64,000 nt of DNA from Hysterium pulicare CBS 123377 (Eukaryota; Ascomycota; Dothideomycetes; Hysteriales; Hysteriaceae): contig AJFK01001088.1 of the NCBI GenBank assembly GCA_000467715.1, positions 23,344 through 87,343 of the forward strand, read 5' to 3'. The position numbers and the translations under genes were made by a program. This document shows, one piece after another, positions 46,334 to 58,357 of the stretch. Numbering within the stretch: position 1 is the first letter of the stretch; the number at the start of each line of letters is the position of its first letter. The notes beneath the pieces are model-generated. The model searched no databases, had not been told where the DNA came from, and worked only from the letters and a program-made list of their open reading frames with translations.

Positions 46334-47125
46334 TCATTGATCTTGACCGTGAAACTCCCCAACTATAGCATCGTGACCGCTCCTCCGCTCTCCCAGGGAC
46401 TGCCTCATCAACGCCTCCAGCTCATTGAAGTGACTTCTGTCTCCTTGCTCCAACTCACTTAATGATGGTAGGCTTGGAGAGACTAACCCTTGGCATTTGT
46501 GACACTTCATGAATGCTCGCTTTTCGATGTCCTTTACTGGATAGCAGTGCCTCCCTCCTCTCAAAATGGCGTCGCAGCAGAGCTTGACATCACCGATATT
46601 CCTGTTAGGACACTGCTGGTAGATGGTTATGTTGCACCATCACATTGCGGGTGTTGTATTTCGTGAGATAGGGACGTTGGACGAACAGTAAGACAAACTG
46701 GAAGGGGCATGCGTAGCTTAAACGTGAAAGCTCAATATTCTAGAAATGTGACGAAAGTTTGGAAAATCCACGAAGAAGATGAGAATTTGAGAGTAAGGGA
46801 AAAATTTGACATTTGTAGGAACCAGTACACGTACTTGCACGAATGCCATGGCGCTTTGCCTTTCGATACCAATCATTTGCTTGCTACAGCTTTCCTAGCT
46901 TGGCATATTGCCGGAAACCACTTATCGCCTGGGCTTGTCATCATCGTTGCCATACCTAATACTATGCGCCTTACATATCTTACGAGTAGTCGATGTATCT
47001 CCTGGGTTCACTCTGACTACCACACAGGGATTACCTCCACAGCCAGCAGCTTCATCACATAGTTGAATGCTGCCAAAATGTTTACACGGACATTCCGAGA
47101 AAGTGATTAGATTCCGCGAGCACAT
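46334..47125 (-). CDS. Small Cys-rich protein(s), exon structure uncertain
   Basis: Two open pieces lie on the minus strand. 46922-47125 starts MCSRNLITFSECPCKHFG and has further cysteines (QLCDEAAGCGGNPC). 46334-46564 contains GRHCYPVKDIEKRAFMKCHKC and an acidic tail. The first resembles the neighbouring 45801-46031 product in its MC...CxC opening; the second has a CxxC pair, so they may be exons of one gene or tandem relatives. I could not settle a splice pair. Function unknown. Confidence 0.35.
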
Positions 47126-48024
47126 CCTGGCTGTGGTCCAGACAGAGTAGCAGAGAATGTTGGATTTGGTTCGGATAAGAGACGTAGAAGGGTCCTTGTC
47201 TTGCCACCGGATTTGAAAGAGTACTAGATCGTAAGAGGTTACCTCGTGATTTTTCTAGGAGATAGTATGTACACGTGAGTCGCTGAGGAGATGAGAAGGA
47301 GATGAGGAGAGGTTTAAGTAAGGATGCTCTAGGATTTAGCATACGTCCCAAGAGCATGTTTCTAACTCGTGGCGATCCGCTGGAAGTCATGGCGTCTATC
47401 TACGTGGTTCAGTAGTGGCAGAAATCGGAAAACTTGTTAGACAGATGCGTTGTGTGACGAATGCTTAGCCATTAGGATTCTCTAAGTAGATGATCTTTTT
47501 GCCGTCAACGGTGACGACAGCGTAACAGAACCAAAGAAACTAAACCAATGAGAACTCAACGCAAAATCAAAAAGCAACACCGTTACATCATTCAATGAAA
47601 TCAACCATGAATGAGAGCTTTAAATATATAATCACCGCTTTACGCGTGGTTGAGCTGTACAAACGCTTCTTTGGGTAGATGATCTAGGGCCCGTCTTGGT
47701 TGCTTTTAGGGAGGATGTTGTTGTGACTCTCACTTAAGAGATGTCAGGCTTAGCTCCCTAGAATACATAGCAATAGCGATAGAATGTGAGGCGAACTATA
47801 TGGGAGTGAGCGTGTATCCGCTGCAAGGCTTTGGTGTTTGCGGGCAAGCGATAGGGTCCAAGCGCCAACGCGATAAGACTTCTTATCAGTAGCATCATCA
47901 TCACCCCACAGCTACTCCCCTGCATGCTCAGGTAGATCGACAACAAGGTCCCTTCCTAAATATATCGGCCGCCGCCTACTATGGCATCCTCAATTCTCGC
48001 AGATCCACACGTACTACTTTCACA
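47126..48024. other. Intergenic
   Basis: No supported gene; short frames only. A TCGGCCGC near-box occurs at about 47963, just upstream of the amidohydrolase gene. Confidence 0.35.
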
Positions 48025-49670
48025 ATGGCAATATCCATCACGAATCTCGCTTCTACCGCCTTGAGATTGTCAAGCAAGCGCTGGAGAAAGCCATGTGTAG
48101 GATTGGGGGGCATCCTGGGACCAATTGGACATAGATCTTTCTCCGTGTCGGCAAGATGGCAGTTGAAGACAACGGAGATGAATGATGAGCTCCTATCGAG
48201 CTTGAAAGTTAACCAAAGTAGACTCATGGAGGACATACACTACACCTGTCAATGGGGTCCAGGGGAAAGATGGGGGAGGTAAGACCCGAACTTGACCTTT
48301 CCGTGTCTCTGCTTTTATGTTCACATATAGTTAGATGCTTCTAGAGATGATATACTTTGACTGCAGCTATTAACTCTAAGCTAACTTCGATCTCCAGTGC
48401 TCCAACCGAAACAGGCATGTCCCGCCTCTCCCTTTCCGACGCCGACAAAGAAGTCCGCGACTGGTTCGTAGAGACTACTCAAGCCCAAGGCTGCCATACC
48501 ACCGTCGACTCCATGGGCAACATCTTCGCCATCCGCCCCGGCCTACGCAACGACAAGCCTCCCACCTTCGTCGGATCCCATCTAGACACACAACCAACGG
48601 GTGGAAGATACGATGGAATATTAGGCGTGACGGCCGGCGTTGAGATGTTGAAAGTGCTAGCTGAGAACTGGGTTGAGACGGAGTATCCCGTAGGCGTGGT
48701 GAACTGGACGAACGAGGAGGGAGCTCGGTTTCCCATGTCCATGGTCTCGAGTGGTGTGTGGGCTGGAGCTATTCCCGAGAAGACAGCGCATAATTTGAAA
48801 GAAGTTCACCCTGGCACCGCAATGATGGCTTCAGAGCTGGCAAGAATAGGGTATCTGGGAAATGTGCCATGCAGTCATGAATCCATACCCATGGCCGCCC
48901 ACTTCGAACTCCACATCGAACAAGGCCCGATCCTCGAATCCATGGATAAGAAAATAGGGATCGTAAAGGGTGTACAAGCATACCGCTGGTTTACGATCTC
49001 CGTGAAAGGACGAGATACCCACACCGGAACCACCGATCTAAAACGTCGCGCAGACGCCCTCCTCACAGCGTCAAAACTAATTCTCCATTCACACAAACTA
49101 GCCACAAAGCACTCTGCACTCGCTAGTACAGGCATCTTAAACCTAAAACCAGGAAGTACAAACACAGTTCCCGGCCAAGTGACCTTCTCCCTCGACATCC
49201 GCGCGCCAAAGGACTCCGTAGTCCAAGAAATTGAAGAAGCCATTCGAGCCGACTTCCCCAAGATAGCCGCAGGGGAAAACATTCTAAACGCTCAAGATGG
49301 CTGCACGCCTTCTCTCCCAACCTCAGTGACCATAACGCAGGATTCCGACTCCCCGGCCGTGAACTTCCACTCAGACTGCATCTCGGCAGTCACGGAAGCC
49401 GCCAACTCCGCTTTAGGTCCTGATGCTTCTGCGCTAACGGAGGAAATGGTGAGTGGTGCGGGTCATGATTCTGTGTATACGAGCAGGCGGTGTCCGACGA
49501 GTATGATTTTTGTGCCTTGTAGAGAGGGGATTAGTCATAATCCGACAGAGTACTGTAAGCCAGAAGATTGCGCGGTGGGCGCACAGGTTTTGATGCAGGC
49601 GGTGCTGCGGTTTGATAAGATGAGGGCGGAGAGGAGGGTTAGTTGGAAGCAGGAGGGATTCAATCTATAG
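48025..49670 (+). CDS. Zinc amidohydrolase, M20 family (N-carbamoyl-amino-acid hydrolase / beta-ureidopropionase-like)
   Basis: Two exons, 48025-48278 and 48398-49670, about 508 residues. The N-terminus (LASTALRLSSKRWRKP..SFSVSARW) is basic and Arg/Ser-rich, like a mitochondrial targeting peptide. The M20/AtzC zinc ligands are visible: GSHLDTQPTGGRYDGILG (His and bridging Asp), WTNEEGARFP (Glu pair), HFELHIEQGP (His) and GAGHDSVY (C-terminal His). The dimerisation domain includes AYRWFTISVKGRDTHTGTTDL. Members hydrolyse N-carbamoyl-beta-alanine, N-carbamoyl amino acids or allantoate, in pyrimidine or purine catabolism; sequence reading alone does not separate these. It is outside the cluster. 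Confidence 0.85.
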
Positions 49671-50053
49671 ACAAAATTAATAAAACGTCACCGATTAGTG
49701 CTAAGCATTCTCGCTTTCTACCAATCAAGGTTTGGCGTAGGTACGATGATTTCTTAGATGTGTTCATAATAGCAAAGGGATTTAGAGAGCCGTTCGCGAA
49801 TGCCCAAAGGTTTCTGCACGCAGCGGTAAATTAGTTAGACAACGCTCTAGGCACTATAATCAGGAAGGCATCTGTTCATTCGCAACTATGCAGTCCAGAT
49901 GCTAAATTTGCAGTGTCATCTGCCATCTTCGACCTATGCAGCCCCGGCAATTTCTGTCACTCGACCGAACACGCTACCGTCCGACCCAACCAGTATTGTA
50001 TAATCCATAAGAAAGAAATCAGGATAGAAAGCACATGCACCCAGTTGCGCCAA
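49671..50053. other. Intergenic between convergent genes
   Basis: 3' flanks of the amidohydrolase and RPS10; nothing else recognised. Confidence 0.35.
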
Positions 50054-50865
50054 CTAAGAAGCAGGAGCACCACCACGGCCGGCTCCTCGACCGAATCCAC
50101 CACGGAAATCGGGCCTGAACTCTCCTGGGGCACCGCCCTCCTTGCCCTCACCACCGCCATCACGTCTCCTGTATTCTCCACGGTCACGGTCGCCGCCACG
50201 TCCGCCACGTCCACCACCGCGCCTCTCGCGGTCATCACCACCCATCATGCCGCGTGGAGGAGCGTGCGTACGCTGTTGCTTGATATGCGTCTGGGGTACG
50301 ATCTCGGCGGGAAGATGGAGCCATTCACGGAGGTAGTCGAGACCCTCGGGGGTCAAGGTATAGTAATACCATTGCCAGGAGAAGCGGGTCTTGAGGTAAC
50401 CACGGGAGGTGAGGGATTGGCCTTCACCTGCGGTCAGATTTGAAACTGGATGTGAGCTTGAGTTGTGTGGACTTGCATGCTTTGATGACGAAGAGGTTCT
50501 TAGTGTCGATTTCACCGTGCTTTGGTAGATTAAAATCTTTCGTTGCTACGAGTACGCCCTCTGTGGTGACCGTGTGTCAGCCTATCCTTCTTTAATTTGC
50601 AGCTTGGCCGCAGATTTGTATATTTGCCATAACTATGGTGAAGAGTATACTAACCGCGAAAGAGGTACCTGTAAATATATCGTTAGCATTCAACTGAAGG
50701 TAAGTAAAAGAAAGGGCGAAAAATGAGAAAAGCTGGAAGTTTCTAAGAGTGGGAATGTGGAATATTGCAGAGTTGCAAATATTCATTAAACCGAAGGAAA
50801 CGCGGGAGCGCAAGGCATAGTACTAACTCGTGAATCTTCTTTCGATCGGCCTTGGGAATAAGCAT
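50054..50865 (-). CDS. RPS10: 40S ribosomal protein S10 (eS10)
   Basis: Starts [13 protein letters not shown] (ATG 50863-50865), interrupted by several introns with one very short exon (YLFR, near 50655-50668). It continues with [22 protein letters not shown], then [40 protein letters not shown] and [20 protein letters not shown]. It ends in a Gly/Arg-rich tail (RGG repeats) finishing GRGGAPAS. This is the canonical eS10 order and length. The exact splice joint before QSLTS is not resolved. It lies divergent from SDE2. Confidence 0.93.
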
Positions 50866-51298
50866 CTTGATGGAGTTGTCGAGATTGACTAAGATGCTCG
50901 GGTGTGTTGTGCTGGTGGGCGATAGAGGTCGAGGTGGAATTCTTAATCGAACTTTGTCGTGCGGTGCAGGTAATTCTTGGCACATAAGCGAGCGCTTTGA
51001 CCACCTTCGAATCTTAACTGCAACAGCCACCAAACCTCTTAACTCCCACCTCACCACCCAACACAGTCCAAACAACGCACCACCAACCATCACATCGCCA
51101 TCGAAGAAGCACTCGCCACCTCTTCCAAAGTCTTCAGACGTGTCGTGTATCCGGGTTGTAACCTCAAATCGCCGAACGACGGTATCCCAACACGACCCCA
51201 GCAAGTCTCCCGCCACTGGTCCAGGAGAGAAGCACATAGTGCTCACCGAGTCATCGAAGATCCTCTTGTCTACTCCCAAAAAATCACTCGTACACAAC
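50866..51298. promoter_or_regulatory. Bidirectional RPS10/SDE2 promoter
   Basis: 433 bp between the two start codons. The SDE2 frame is open further upstream without stop, but that part has no Sde2 homology and overlaps RPS10 5' sequence, so it is treated as promoter/5' UTR. Confidence 0.55.
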
Positions 51299-52165
51299 AT
51301 GGATTCCCAAATCAACATCCTCCTAACTTCCTTCGGTGGTCTGGACCTTCCGCGCACCCTCTCCTTCCCGATCTCATCTGAAAGCACCATCAGCGACCTC
51401 TCTGCCTCTCTTTCCGAGCAAGTACCACAGTTGGCAACCACCCGACTCATCGTCACGACCACCTCAAATAAGCAGATTCTGCCTTCATCAACTGCGCCAA
51501 TAACATCACTTCTCTCATCTTCCGACGATGCCTTCCTTCCTCTCCGTCTTTCTGCACCCCTCTGCGGAGGCAAGGGTGGATTCGGATCTCAGCTTCGTGC
51601 AGCTGGTGGTCGAATGTCATCACGCAAGAAGCGAAACCAAGGCGAGAACAATGGATCCTCACGCAATCTGGACGGCCGACGTCTACGCACCGTCAACGAG
51701 GCCAAAGCTCTGGCGGAGTACCTAGCCATCAAACCCGAGATGGACAAGAAGGAGAAAGAGGAACGACGAAAGCGATGGGAATCCGTTGTCGAGATGGCTG
51801 ACAAACGCGAAGAAGAAATCAGGCATGGGAAGAACACCAGACTTGACGGGAAATGGGTTGAGGACAAGGAGGAAGCAGAGCAGAAGACACGGGATGCAAT
51901 CATTGCAGCCTATAAAGCTGGCGAAATCAAGAACACTTTAGCGGAGAAGGAAAGCGACAGCTCTGGCGCTGGATCTGAAGACAGTGATAGCGAGGGAGTC
52001 ATCGAAGCAACTGCGTCCACCTCTACCCAAAAATCTAGCGCACCTCCAAAAGCTTTTCACGGCTGGGATGATGAAGATGACGAGTTCATGAGTGACAGCG
52101 AGGAGGAAGAAGAGGCTGATGAGATGACCGTTGAATCGAAAGGCAAGGGAAAAGCAAAAGTATGA
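51299..52165 (+). CDS. SDE2: Sde2, ubiquitin-like splicing / genome-maintenance factor
   Basis: 288 residues from the ATG at 51299. The N-terminal 85 residues form a ubiquitin-like fold ending in the processing site LCGGKGGFGSQLR: cleavage after the first GG leaves a Lys N-terminus, as known for fission yeast Sde2. The conserved RAAGGRMSSRKKR segment follows, then NLDGRRLRTVNEAKALAEYL, a coiled charged stretch and an acidic C-terminus with a nuclear-type basic end (KGKGKAKV). Sde2 acts in splicing of selected introns and in telomere and replication-stress maintenance. The GG-KGG site makes the identification firm. Confidence 0.93.
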   Translation: MDSQINILLTSFGGLDLPRTLSFPISSESTISDLSASLSEQVPQLATTRLIVTTTSNKQILPSSTAPITSLLSSSDDAFLPLRLSAPLCGGKGGFGSQLRAAGGRMSSRKKRNQGENNGSSRNLDGRRLRTVNEAKALAEYLAIKPEMDKKEKEERRKRWESVVEMADKREEEIRHGKNTRLDGKWVEDKEEAEQKTRDAIIAAYKAGEIKNTLAEKESDSSGAGSEDSDSEGVIEATASTSTQKSSAPPKAFHGWDDEDDEFMSDSEEEEEADEMTVESKGKGKAKV

Positions 52166-52621
52166 TCAATATTGATGCTATTGGGGGATTGCTGGGCGTT
52201 GATCGGAGTTTCTGCATACATTCTAGGCGTTACTGGTGGTTTCTAATACAAGGATACCCTTTAGTTCACATTATTCGGAGCATAGGAAGTCAATGCACGA
52301 AACATTTTGCTGCACAGTATCAGCATATATCAATTTCAAGTCCTCATAATGTCTGCGTATATTTTCCAAATATGTTGTTAACAGTCCAGGAGAATGATTT
52401 GGGCCGGTTGTTCGACCCTTGGCACGGGCTCAGTACTTACAACGTAAATGCCTGCAAATTAACCCTGCCAAACCTGTCAGCTTTAAGTATAAAACAATCC
52501 CTAGCACTAAGTACTGCGCCGCACCAGATGAACTGATATGACTCAAGAATTTGTAGGTGCCTTCGTTCCACTTCTATGTTCAATATTCAATTTTCGATCC
52601 ACTCAAAACGATCTCGTTACA
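52166..52621. other. Intergenic
   Basis: Between SDE2 and the esterase; a 124-codon frame at 52162-52536 has no domain. Nothing else recognised. Confidence 0.35.
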
Positions 52622-54563
52622 ATGAAATACCGTCTTTCCGAGGTCTCACTCTTCATTCTTTTCATTAGTAATGTTGCCATCGCAGACCCCGAAGTCTACA
52701 TTCCCAGCAGCAAAGTGACATATCGCGGCACAGTCCAAGACGCAGTCGAGCATTTCCAGAACATCAAATTCGCCCACGACACATCAGGACAGCGTCGCTT
52801 CGCTCCTCCCGAACCATTCACACCTCCCGAAGGCGCTATCATTGACGCTACATTACCTGGCCACGCTTGCCCCCAAATCAAAGATGCCATGTTGCCGTTC
52901 TTCTCCGAGACGGAGGACATGGACGAGGATTGCCTCAATTTGCGAATTGCGCGGCCGAGTGGTTTGAATATCACTTCTGAAAGCAAGTTACCTGTCGTGG
53001 TATGGGTTCATGGTGGCGCGGTCGTTAAGGGTTCAGCATATGACCCGCATTTCGATCCTAACAACCTGATCAAGATATCTGTTTCTCACGGACGGCCTGT
53101 AATCTATGTAGCGATCCACTACCGGCTACTGATCTTCGGTTTCGCACGCTTACCCGCCCTTAAACTCCAACAGTCTCTTAACGTGGGGATGCGAGACCAG
53201 CGAATGGGGTTTCAGTGGGTCAAGGATAATATAGAAGCCTTTGGTGGTGATCCGGATCGGATTACAGCTTTCGGATTGAGTGCCGGAGCGACGTTCATAT
53301 CGATGCATCCTCTGGCGTATGGAGGCGAGCGCGGTGTTCCGTTTCAGCAAGCCTGGATGATGTCTGGACCACCAGGCACGGCGGTGAATATGACGAGTGA
53401 CGCTACGACTCTCCATACTACGGCCGTGGCAAGTAAAGTCGGATGTGGAGAGGTAGACGAGGTGTTAGATTGCCTTCGCGACGTTCCGATGCAAGAGCTA
53501 CTTACTGCTACGTTGGAGTATGCATCGGAGAACCATCCTCCTGCTGGTACATTTACCTTTATCCCCTCTGTTGATGACGACTTCTTTCCCGATCGTCAAT
53601 CCAACTTATATCGTGCGGGGCGGTTTGCCAAAGGTACGGCCCCTTCATTCCTCTTGTGTGGATGAAAACCTGATCTCATATCTACTAGGCATACCGATGG
53701 TCTTCGGCTGGACTCAAGATGATGGCTCTCTCAATGCCGGCCTGGCACCGACAATCGAGAGCGACGAAGACATGATCAAGCCGATCAAAGGATTCGCGCA
53801 TGCTCTGACGGACATTCAGCTGTCCACACTCTTCTCGCTATACCCAGCTTCTGATTTCGAAAAGGACGCGAGCAACTACCGAGCTCGCTTCCAAGAACCC
53901 CCCGCCTCAGTCCACTATTTCCGCCTCTCTCGAATCCTGCGCGACTTGTTGTTCACGTGTTCTTCGATTGATTACGGGTACCACATGGTCAAACATACTC
54001 GAGACACTTACGATCCTAAGTTCACAGGAGTGAGGCTTTACGACCTGAACCAAAGTGTTTACAACCCACTATGGAACGGCGCTGGGATGCCATATATCGG
54101 AGTTTCGCACGGATCCGATACCAACTACATCTTCAATGGCGTTTTCCCGGAAGGCGAGATGAAAGAAGTTGATCGAAAGCTTTCGCAAGACTTCAGCAGA
54201 AGCTTCATCAACTTCGCCTATAGTGGAAATCCGAATCTAGACGCTGCCTCGAGCAGAACTTTTGAAAAATGGCCCGAGAGTTACGGTCAATTTGGCAGTG
54301 GCGAGGCAGACTCAGTGCGCCTGGTAAATATCCAAGTGATAGGAGGCCCGTATGGTTCCGGACCAGCTGCTCTGTCGAGTTCGGCGGACGCGAACTTCTC
54401 GCAGGGGATGGCGGAGGGGATGCAGCATGTGGTAGCAGATATCCTTGATTTTGGAGATACGGATTCGGTTGCGGCAAATGCTCGAAGCTATCTGATCCAG
54501 CAGGAAAACCTTCTTGAGCGGTGTGCCTTTGTGAATAGTCTGACGGAGACATTAGGCGTATAG
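52622..54563 (+). CDS. Secreted type-B carboxylesterase/lipase
   Basis: Two exons, 52622-53633 and 53689-54563 (intron 55 nt, joint KGIPMVFGW), about 628 residues. The start is at the ATG giving a signal peptide (MKYRLSEVSLFILFISNVAIA); the upstream extension to 52538 is rejected. The alpha/beta-hydrolase core is visible: VYIPSSKVTYRG, EDCLNLRIARP, PVVVWVHGGAVV (oxyanion-hole HGG) and the nucleophile elbow FGLSAGATF. The second position of the elbow is Leu where the family usually has Glu (GESAG), though GxSxG is kept. The C-terminal half carries the usual SRSFINFAYSGNPN segment. Expected to be an extracellular esterase; the substrate is unknown. Confidence 0.83.
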
Positions 54564-55279
54564 TTGGAGACGACCGCTTGCACTAGAGCTATGAGTGTGA
54601 ATTCATGGAAGTGTCTCATAATACAGTCCCCTGCGCGCATGAGGAAATAGTTCACTAGGAAGAGGTAACGTAAGCGAATTGCTTGACATAGTCAAAGTCA
54701 AGCGCAATATTTCAGCACCCATATTTGCATTGCAATTATGAAAAGTTCTGATATACTACCTTATCACCATTCAGCAGCCTTATCCGTCCACGAAAGCTCC
54801 AGCCAACATTTGGAAAAGGATTACCATATATATTTCTGCGTGACAAGAAAAGAGAAGAGCCGAAATCGTTAGACTGTGAATCCGTTACTGTTGACGTTTT
54901 CAATTAGACGAAAGAAAGATTTGCATGTTTTGACCAAGGTAGCACACTACGAAAACGTGTGTAAGTCCTTGATAATCTTTCGAACGCATGAACGTGCATG
55001 CTGCGGATGACCTCCGTCTTGGCGATGGACTGTATTGAATAGCCGATGGAGCTGTATGAACATGCCCGCGTCGGGCGTTGGGTCAGGAGAAGGATAATTC
55101 GAGTTTGAGAGCAACATATCTCTTTAGCTGTTTTAGTATTATTAAGTACCTCGTAGCGAAGACCACCATACCGGACCCAAAGGAAGATGAAACCTAACTC
55201 CACCCACTATTAAGAAATCCTTCCATCACTCTTCTACCACAATTCAACCCCATCACCTCCCATCCATGCCATAGTCCCC
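54564..55279. other. Intergenic between convergent genes
   Basis: 3' flanks of the esterase and the PLD-like gene; no supported gene. Confidence 0.35.
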
Positions 55280-57593
55280 TTAGAAACCCCCAGCCCCCCT
55301 AACCCTCTCAATCGCGCCCCAAATCCCCTTAGCCCAAGCGAACTTCCCGGGATCATTCCCAATACTGCCCTCAGCCTGATTGCCCTGCTCATCTCTCCAC
55401 ATACCATCATGACCCGCCCTTCCATAGATATGCGTATTCTGGTTTCGGCGGATAGCGTCGAGCCAGGCGCCGCATACGAGCGGCGAATCGATCATGATGT
55501 TTGTTTCTTGGCTGTGGAAGTGGGATTGCGTGTCTTGGTTGCCGTTGCCTTGGATGCCGAGGTGGCGGTCGGCTATTAGGAGTTTGACTTGAGGAGTGAG
55601 GGTTAGTGAGGTGGGTGAGAAGGGAGTAGGAAAAGGACTTACTGTGACAGCTTCGCTTCTTGAATTTGTTGTGGATTGGTTTCGTTTGATCTTTTCCAAC
55701 ATAATGATGGATCCTCAGCCTGTCTTTCTCCTCGTCGGTTTTCAGTTCGCCGAATAACTTGCTTCCAACCATCTCGTTCGTGCCTCCCTGTAACGGCAAT
55801 AGTTCGCCGGCATCGTTGTATCCGAGACATACATAATACGTCACTACTATTCCTCTTCTGACTGCTGAAAGCAATTCTGGAAGCAATTCCTGGGCATTGA
55901 GATTCGGCGTTTGGATGAAGACTTCGGATTTCGCGTTGCGGATCGCGGAGAGGAAAGCTTCGTTTTGAGGCGTGTATACACAGGAGTGGTTTGGTGCGCC
56001 CCAGGGCTTGCGATTTACAAGTGCGATGGGGAAGGCAGCGTGAGGGGCATGCGGATCTAGAGGGCAGAAGTCTTCGGCTGGGTCACATTCAGGCGCTGTG
56101 GGCTTGGTGTCTTGTCCCGTGGTTTCATCTTGATCCTGTTAGTCCTAGAATATATCCAGAGAGGGCGAGAGGGAAGGGGAGAAAGTAAGACTTACTCAGA
56201 TGCTTAGCAACAGCGTCCATCTTCCTCTGCCCGGGTCCGGGAGTCAGGGACATTTGCATCCTAGCCACCTCGGCCGCGATATCAATGTCGAATTGAGGTA
56301 TTCCATCAGTATAACTCGATATCTCGTTTTGTGCCTCGCCCGCCCTCTTATCAGGCGTAATGCCGTCGTGAAGAACACTCATCTTTATCTTTCCCTCGTG
56401 ATCAAAAAGATCCGTGAATCTCTGATCACTAAACGTCGGATAGGCATCGTTACCGGTCTTCGCTCTGGCGGGACTATCCTTGCACGGCAACGGTGGATTG
56501 AACTCCTTATCCCAACTCACTAGACATAGATCCCAGAAACTGTCGACGATGGGTCCTTCAAGGTGCACGGCCATTTCTAGGTTGTCGTTCGATTGGATGT
56601 TGTTGGATGAGATGATTGCAATTTTGCGATCTACGACCATGTACTTGCAATGGAAGGTGCCGAGAATGGGTCTGTGGTAGTTCATAACTTCTAGAGAGAC
56701 ACCGGGGATTTCTTCGGGAGCGGGGAGCTTGACTGCTTTGCCGGTATATTCGGAGGGTTTGACCACGGTGTGATTGTCGACAACCTGGGCAGACGTTAGG
56801 GAAAGTGGATTTTGGTACCGAGTGCTGAAAATTGAGGAAAGGCAATCGACCGAGGATATGTGAAAGGTAGAAGAATTTAACGAACCTGTTTAAGATGCCC
56901 ACGATCATACATAAGCTTGACCACAGCCTTCGTCCCTCTCTTTTCCTGCCTCCTTGACAACTCGCGAATTCCCTCGCATATCAGATTCGAGCAATCCGAG
57001 TTCATCCAGAAATTCGTCGCAAGAAACACCTCCCTGTCTGCTCTTGAAATCAAGTTTGCCATGTGCAAGCAGATATCCTTAATACTCCCCGTTATACTTA
57101 ATGGACACACGCCGCTGGCGCCCATCAGGCTCGGACTCACACATCCCACCAGTGGATCTCCCTCCAACGTCTTGAGTGCATCGTACCAGCACCTCAAAAA
57201 AAGCTCGCTCGGCTTCGTGTCCCCGAAATTACCACATTCGTAAGCTCGTTGCAAGTCCTCGTCGGTGGCCGGAATGCGCTCCTTGGGTGGCTGTGTTTGA
57301 TGTACAGCATCTATATGCTGGTGATAGAGACGGCTGGAGATTTTCGAAGGCGTAGATGAGGGGTCTTTGGCATACTCGGATGAGATCGAGTCCGGAGAAT
57401 GGCAGAGGTCGTACAATTTATCGGTGATTTTATCTTTTGGAGACATTTCTTTCAGCTTGACCCAGGGTTGGAGGTGCCAGATGTAGAGCCAGCTCGCTAG
57501 GATGAGAGTGGAAGTAGTGAAGACGATGGTTGTTGGTGAGGTAAGGAAGGTTGAAGAAGAAAGCGGAGTAGAAAAGAGGGAGGAGGGTGTCAT
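55280..57593 (-). CDS. Phospholipase D-like protein with two HKD regions
   Basis: At least four exons; start at the ATG 57591-57593 (the frame extends to 57629 only from a TTG). An N-terminal TM (TIVFTTSTLILASWLYIW) is followed by the first PLD region: EVFLATNFW, KAVVKLMYDRG and the HKD motif HCKYMVVDRKIAIISSNN (H-x-K-x4-D). The second half has EVFIQTPNLNA and, across an intron near 55600-55650, a second HKD region reading SCH.KLLIADRHLGIQGNGNQD, with H, K and D present. The end is GAIERVRGAGGF at 55280. This is a membrane-anchored member of the PLD superfamily of the uncharacterised fungal type, different from classical PLD1 (no PX/PH). Substrate unknown. Confidence 0.8.
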
Positions 57594-58357
57594 GATGTAA
57601 GGCCGTGAAAAGGCGCCTGCCGAATCCAAATGCCCTTTGAATCAAGTTCAAGCTCAGGAACGGAGGATGCAGACGCGTGGCTAGCCGTCAAGCCGACCTC
57701 TCCAAAAGCACCCAAATGCGTGCCAAAACAGGCTCAACAAACGCCTTTCCCTTCCGCTTTCAACCGGATCTATCTGCGTCTGTCAAGGAACGTACCTAGG
57801 GAGGTATATTCGGGGTTGAAAAGGCGTCATTCAGCTGTGATGACGGCCAATTGCACGCTGGAGGTACGTAGGTTGCTCGCGCCAACGGCTATGACGCAGT
57901 TCCAACCAAGAAACTTGAAAGTGGCGCTAGTCATGCCAAAATGCCGCATGGGGAAAGGATCGCCGGAAATAAGCATCACCAAGCCTGGACAAGCTTTGGC
58001 AAGCACCGTCAAGCATCGTCAAGCACCGTCAAGCTTTCGTGCACTTTTCTTGGACAGCAGGCCATCGGTGCATGTTTCAAGCGTCCCAGACGGATAGATT
58101 TAGTTTCATCATTCTAAGCCAAAGACATTATCGCTGCGTACCTTGACAACCTGCTTGTTGAGGTCTTTCCGAACGGCGAGAACCATGGTAGTTTCACAGC
58201 AGGCATGTGCACAAGGTTGCATCGCAGGGAGTTCAAGTACTTGATACGTTGATACATTGATGATTGTACTAGACAGGTCGTAACAGTCGTCGTGCATTAT
58301 TTTTTACCCAGCATGTAGCGGTTCCTATTATATGACGTCACCGCCTCGCTTCCATCT
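57594..58357. other. Intergenic with a short tandem repeat
   Basis: 5' region of the PLD-like gene and 3' end of the carboxypeptidase gene. A plus-strand 155-codon frame at 57630-58097 has no domain and probably is not a gene. A 10-bp unit (CAAGCACCGT and variants) is repeated at 58000-58030. Confidence 0.4.
58000..58030. repeat. Three tandem copies of a 10-bp unit
   Basis: CAAGCACCGT, CAAGCATCGT, CAAGCACCGT in direct succession, followed by a fourth partial copy. Seen directly in the sequence. Confidence 0.75.

Noticed and set aside
47082-47390. 102-codon minus-strand frame
   Set aside because: No domain and overlaps the better supported Cys-rich ORF in another frame.
50852-51298. Upstream extension of the SDE2 frame
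   Set aside because: No similarity to Sde2, overlaps the RPS10 start region, and the ubiquitin-like domain begins directly at the ATG 51299.
57630-58097. 155-codon plus-strand frame
   Set aside because: Begins beside the PLD-like gene start, is low-complexity, includes the 10-bp repeat and shows no domain.
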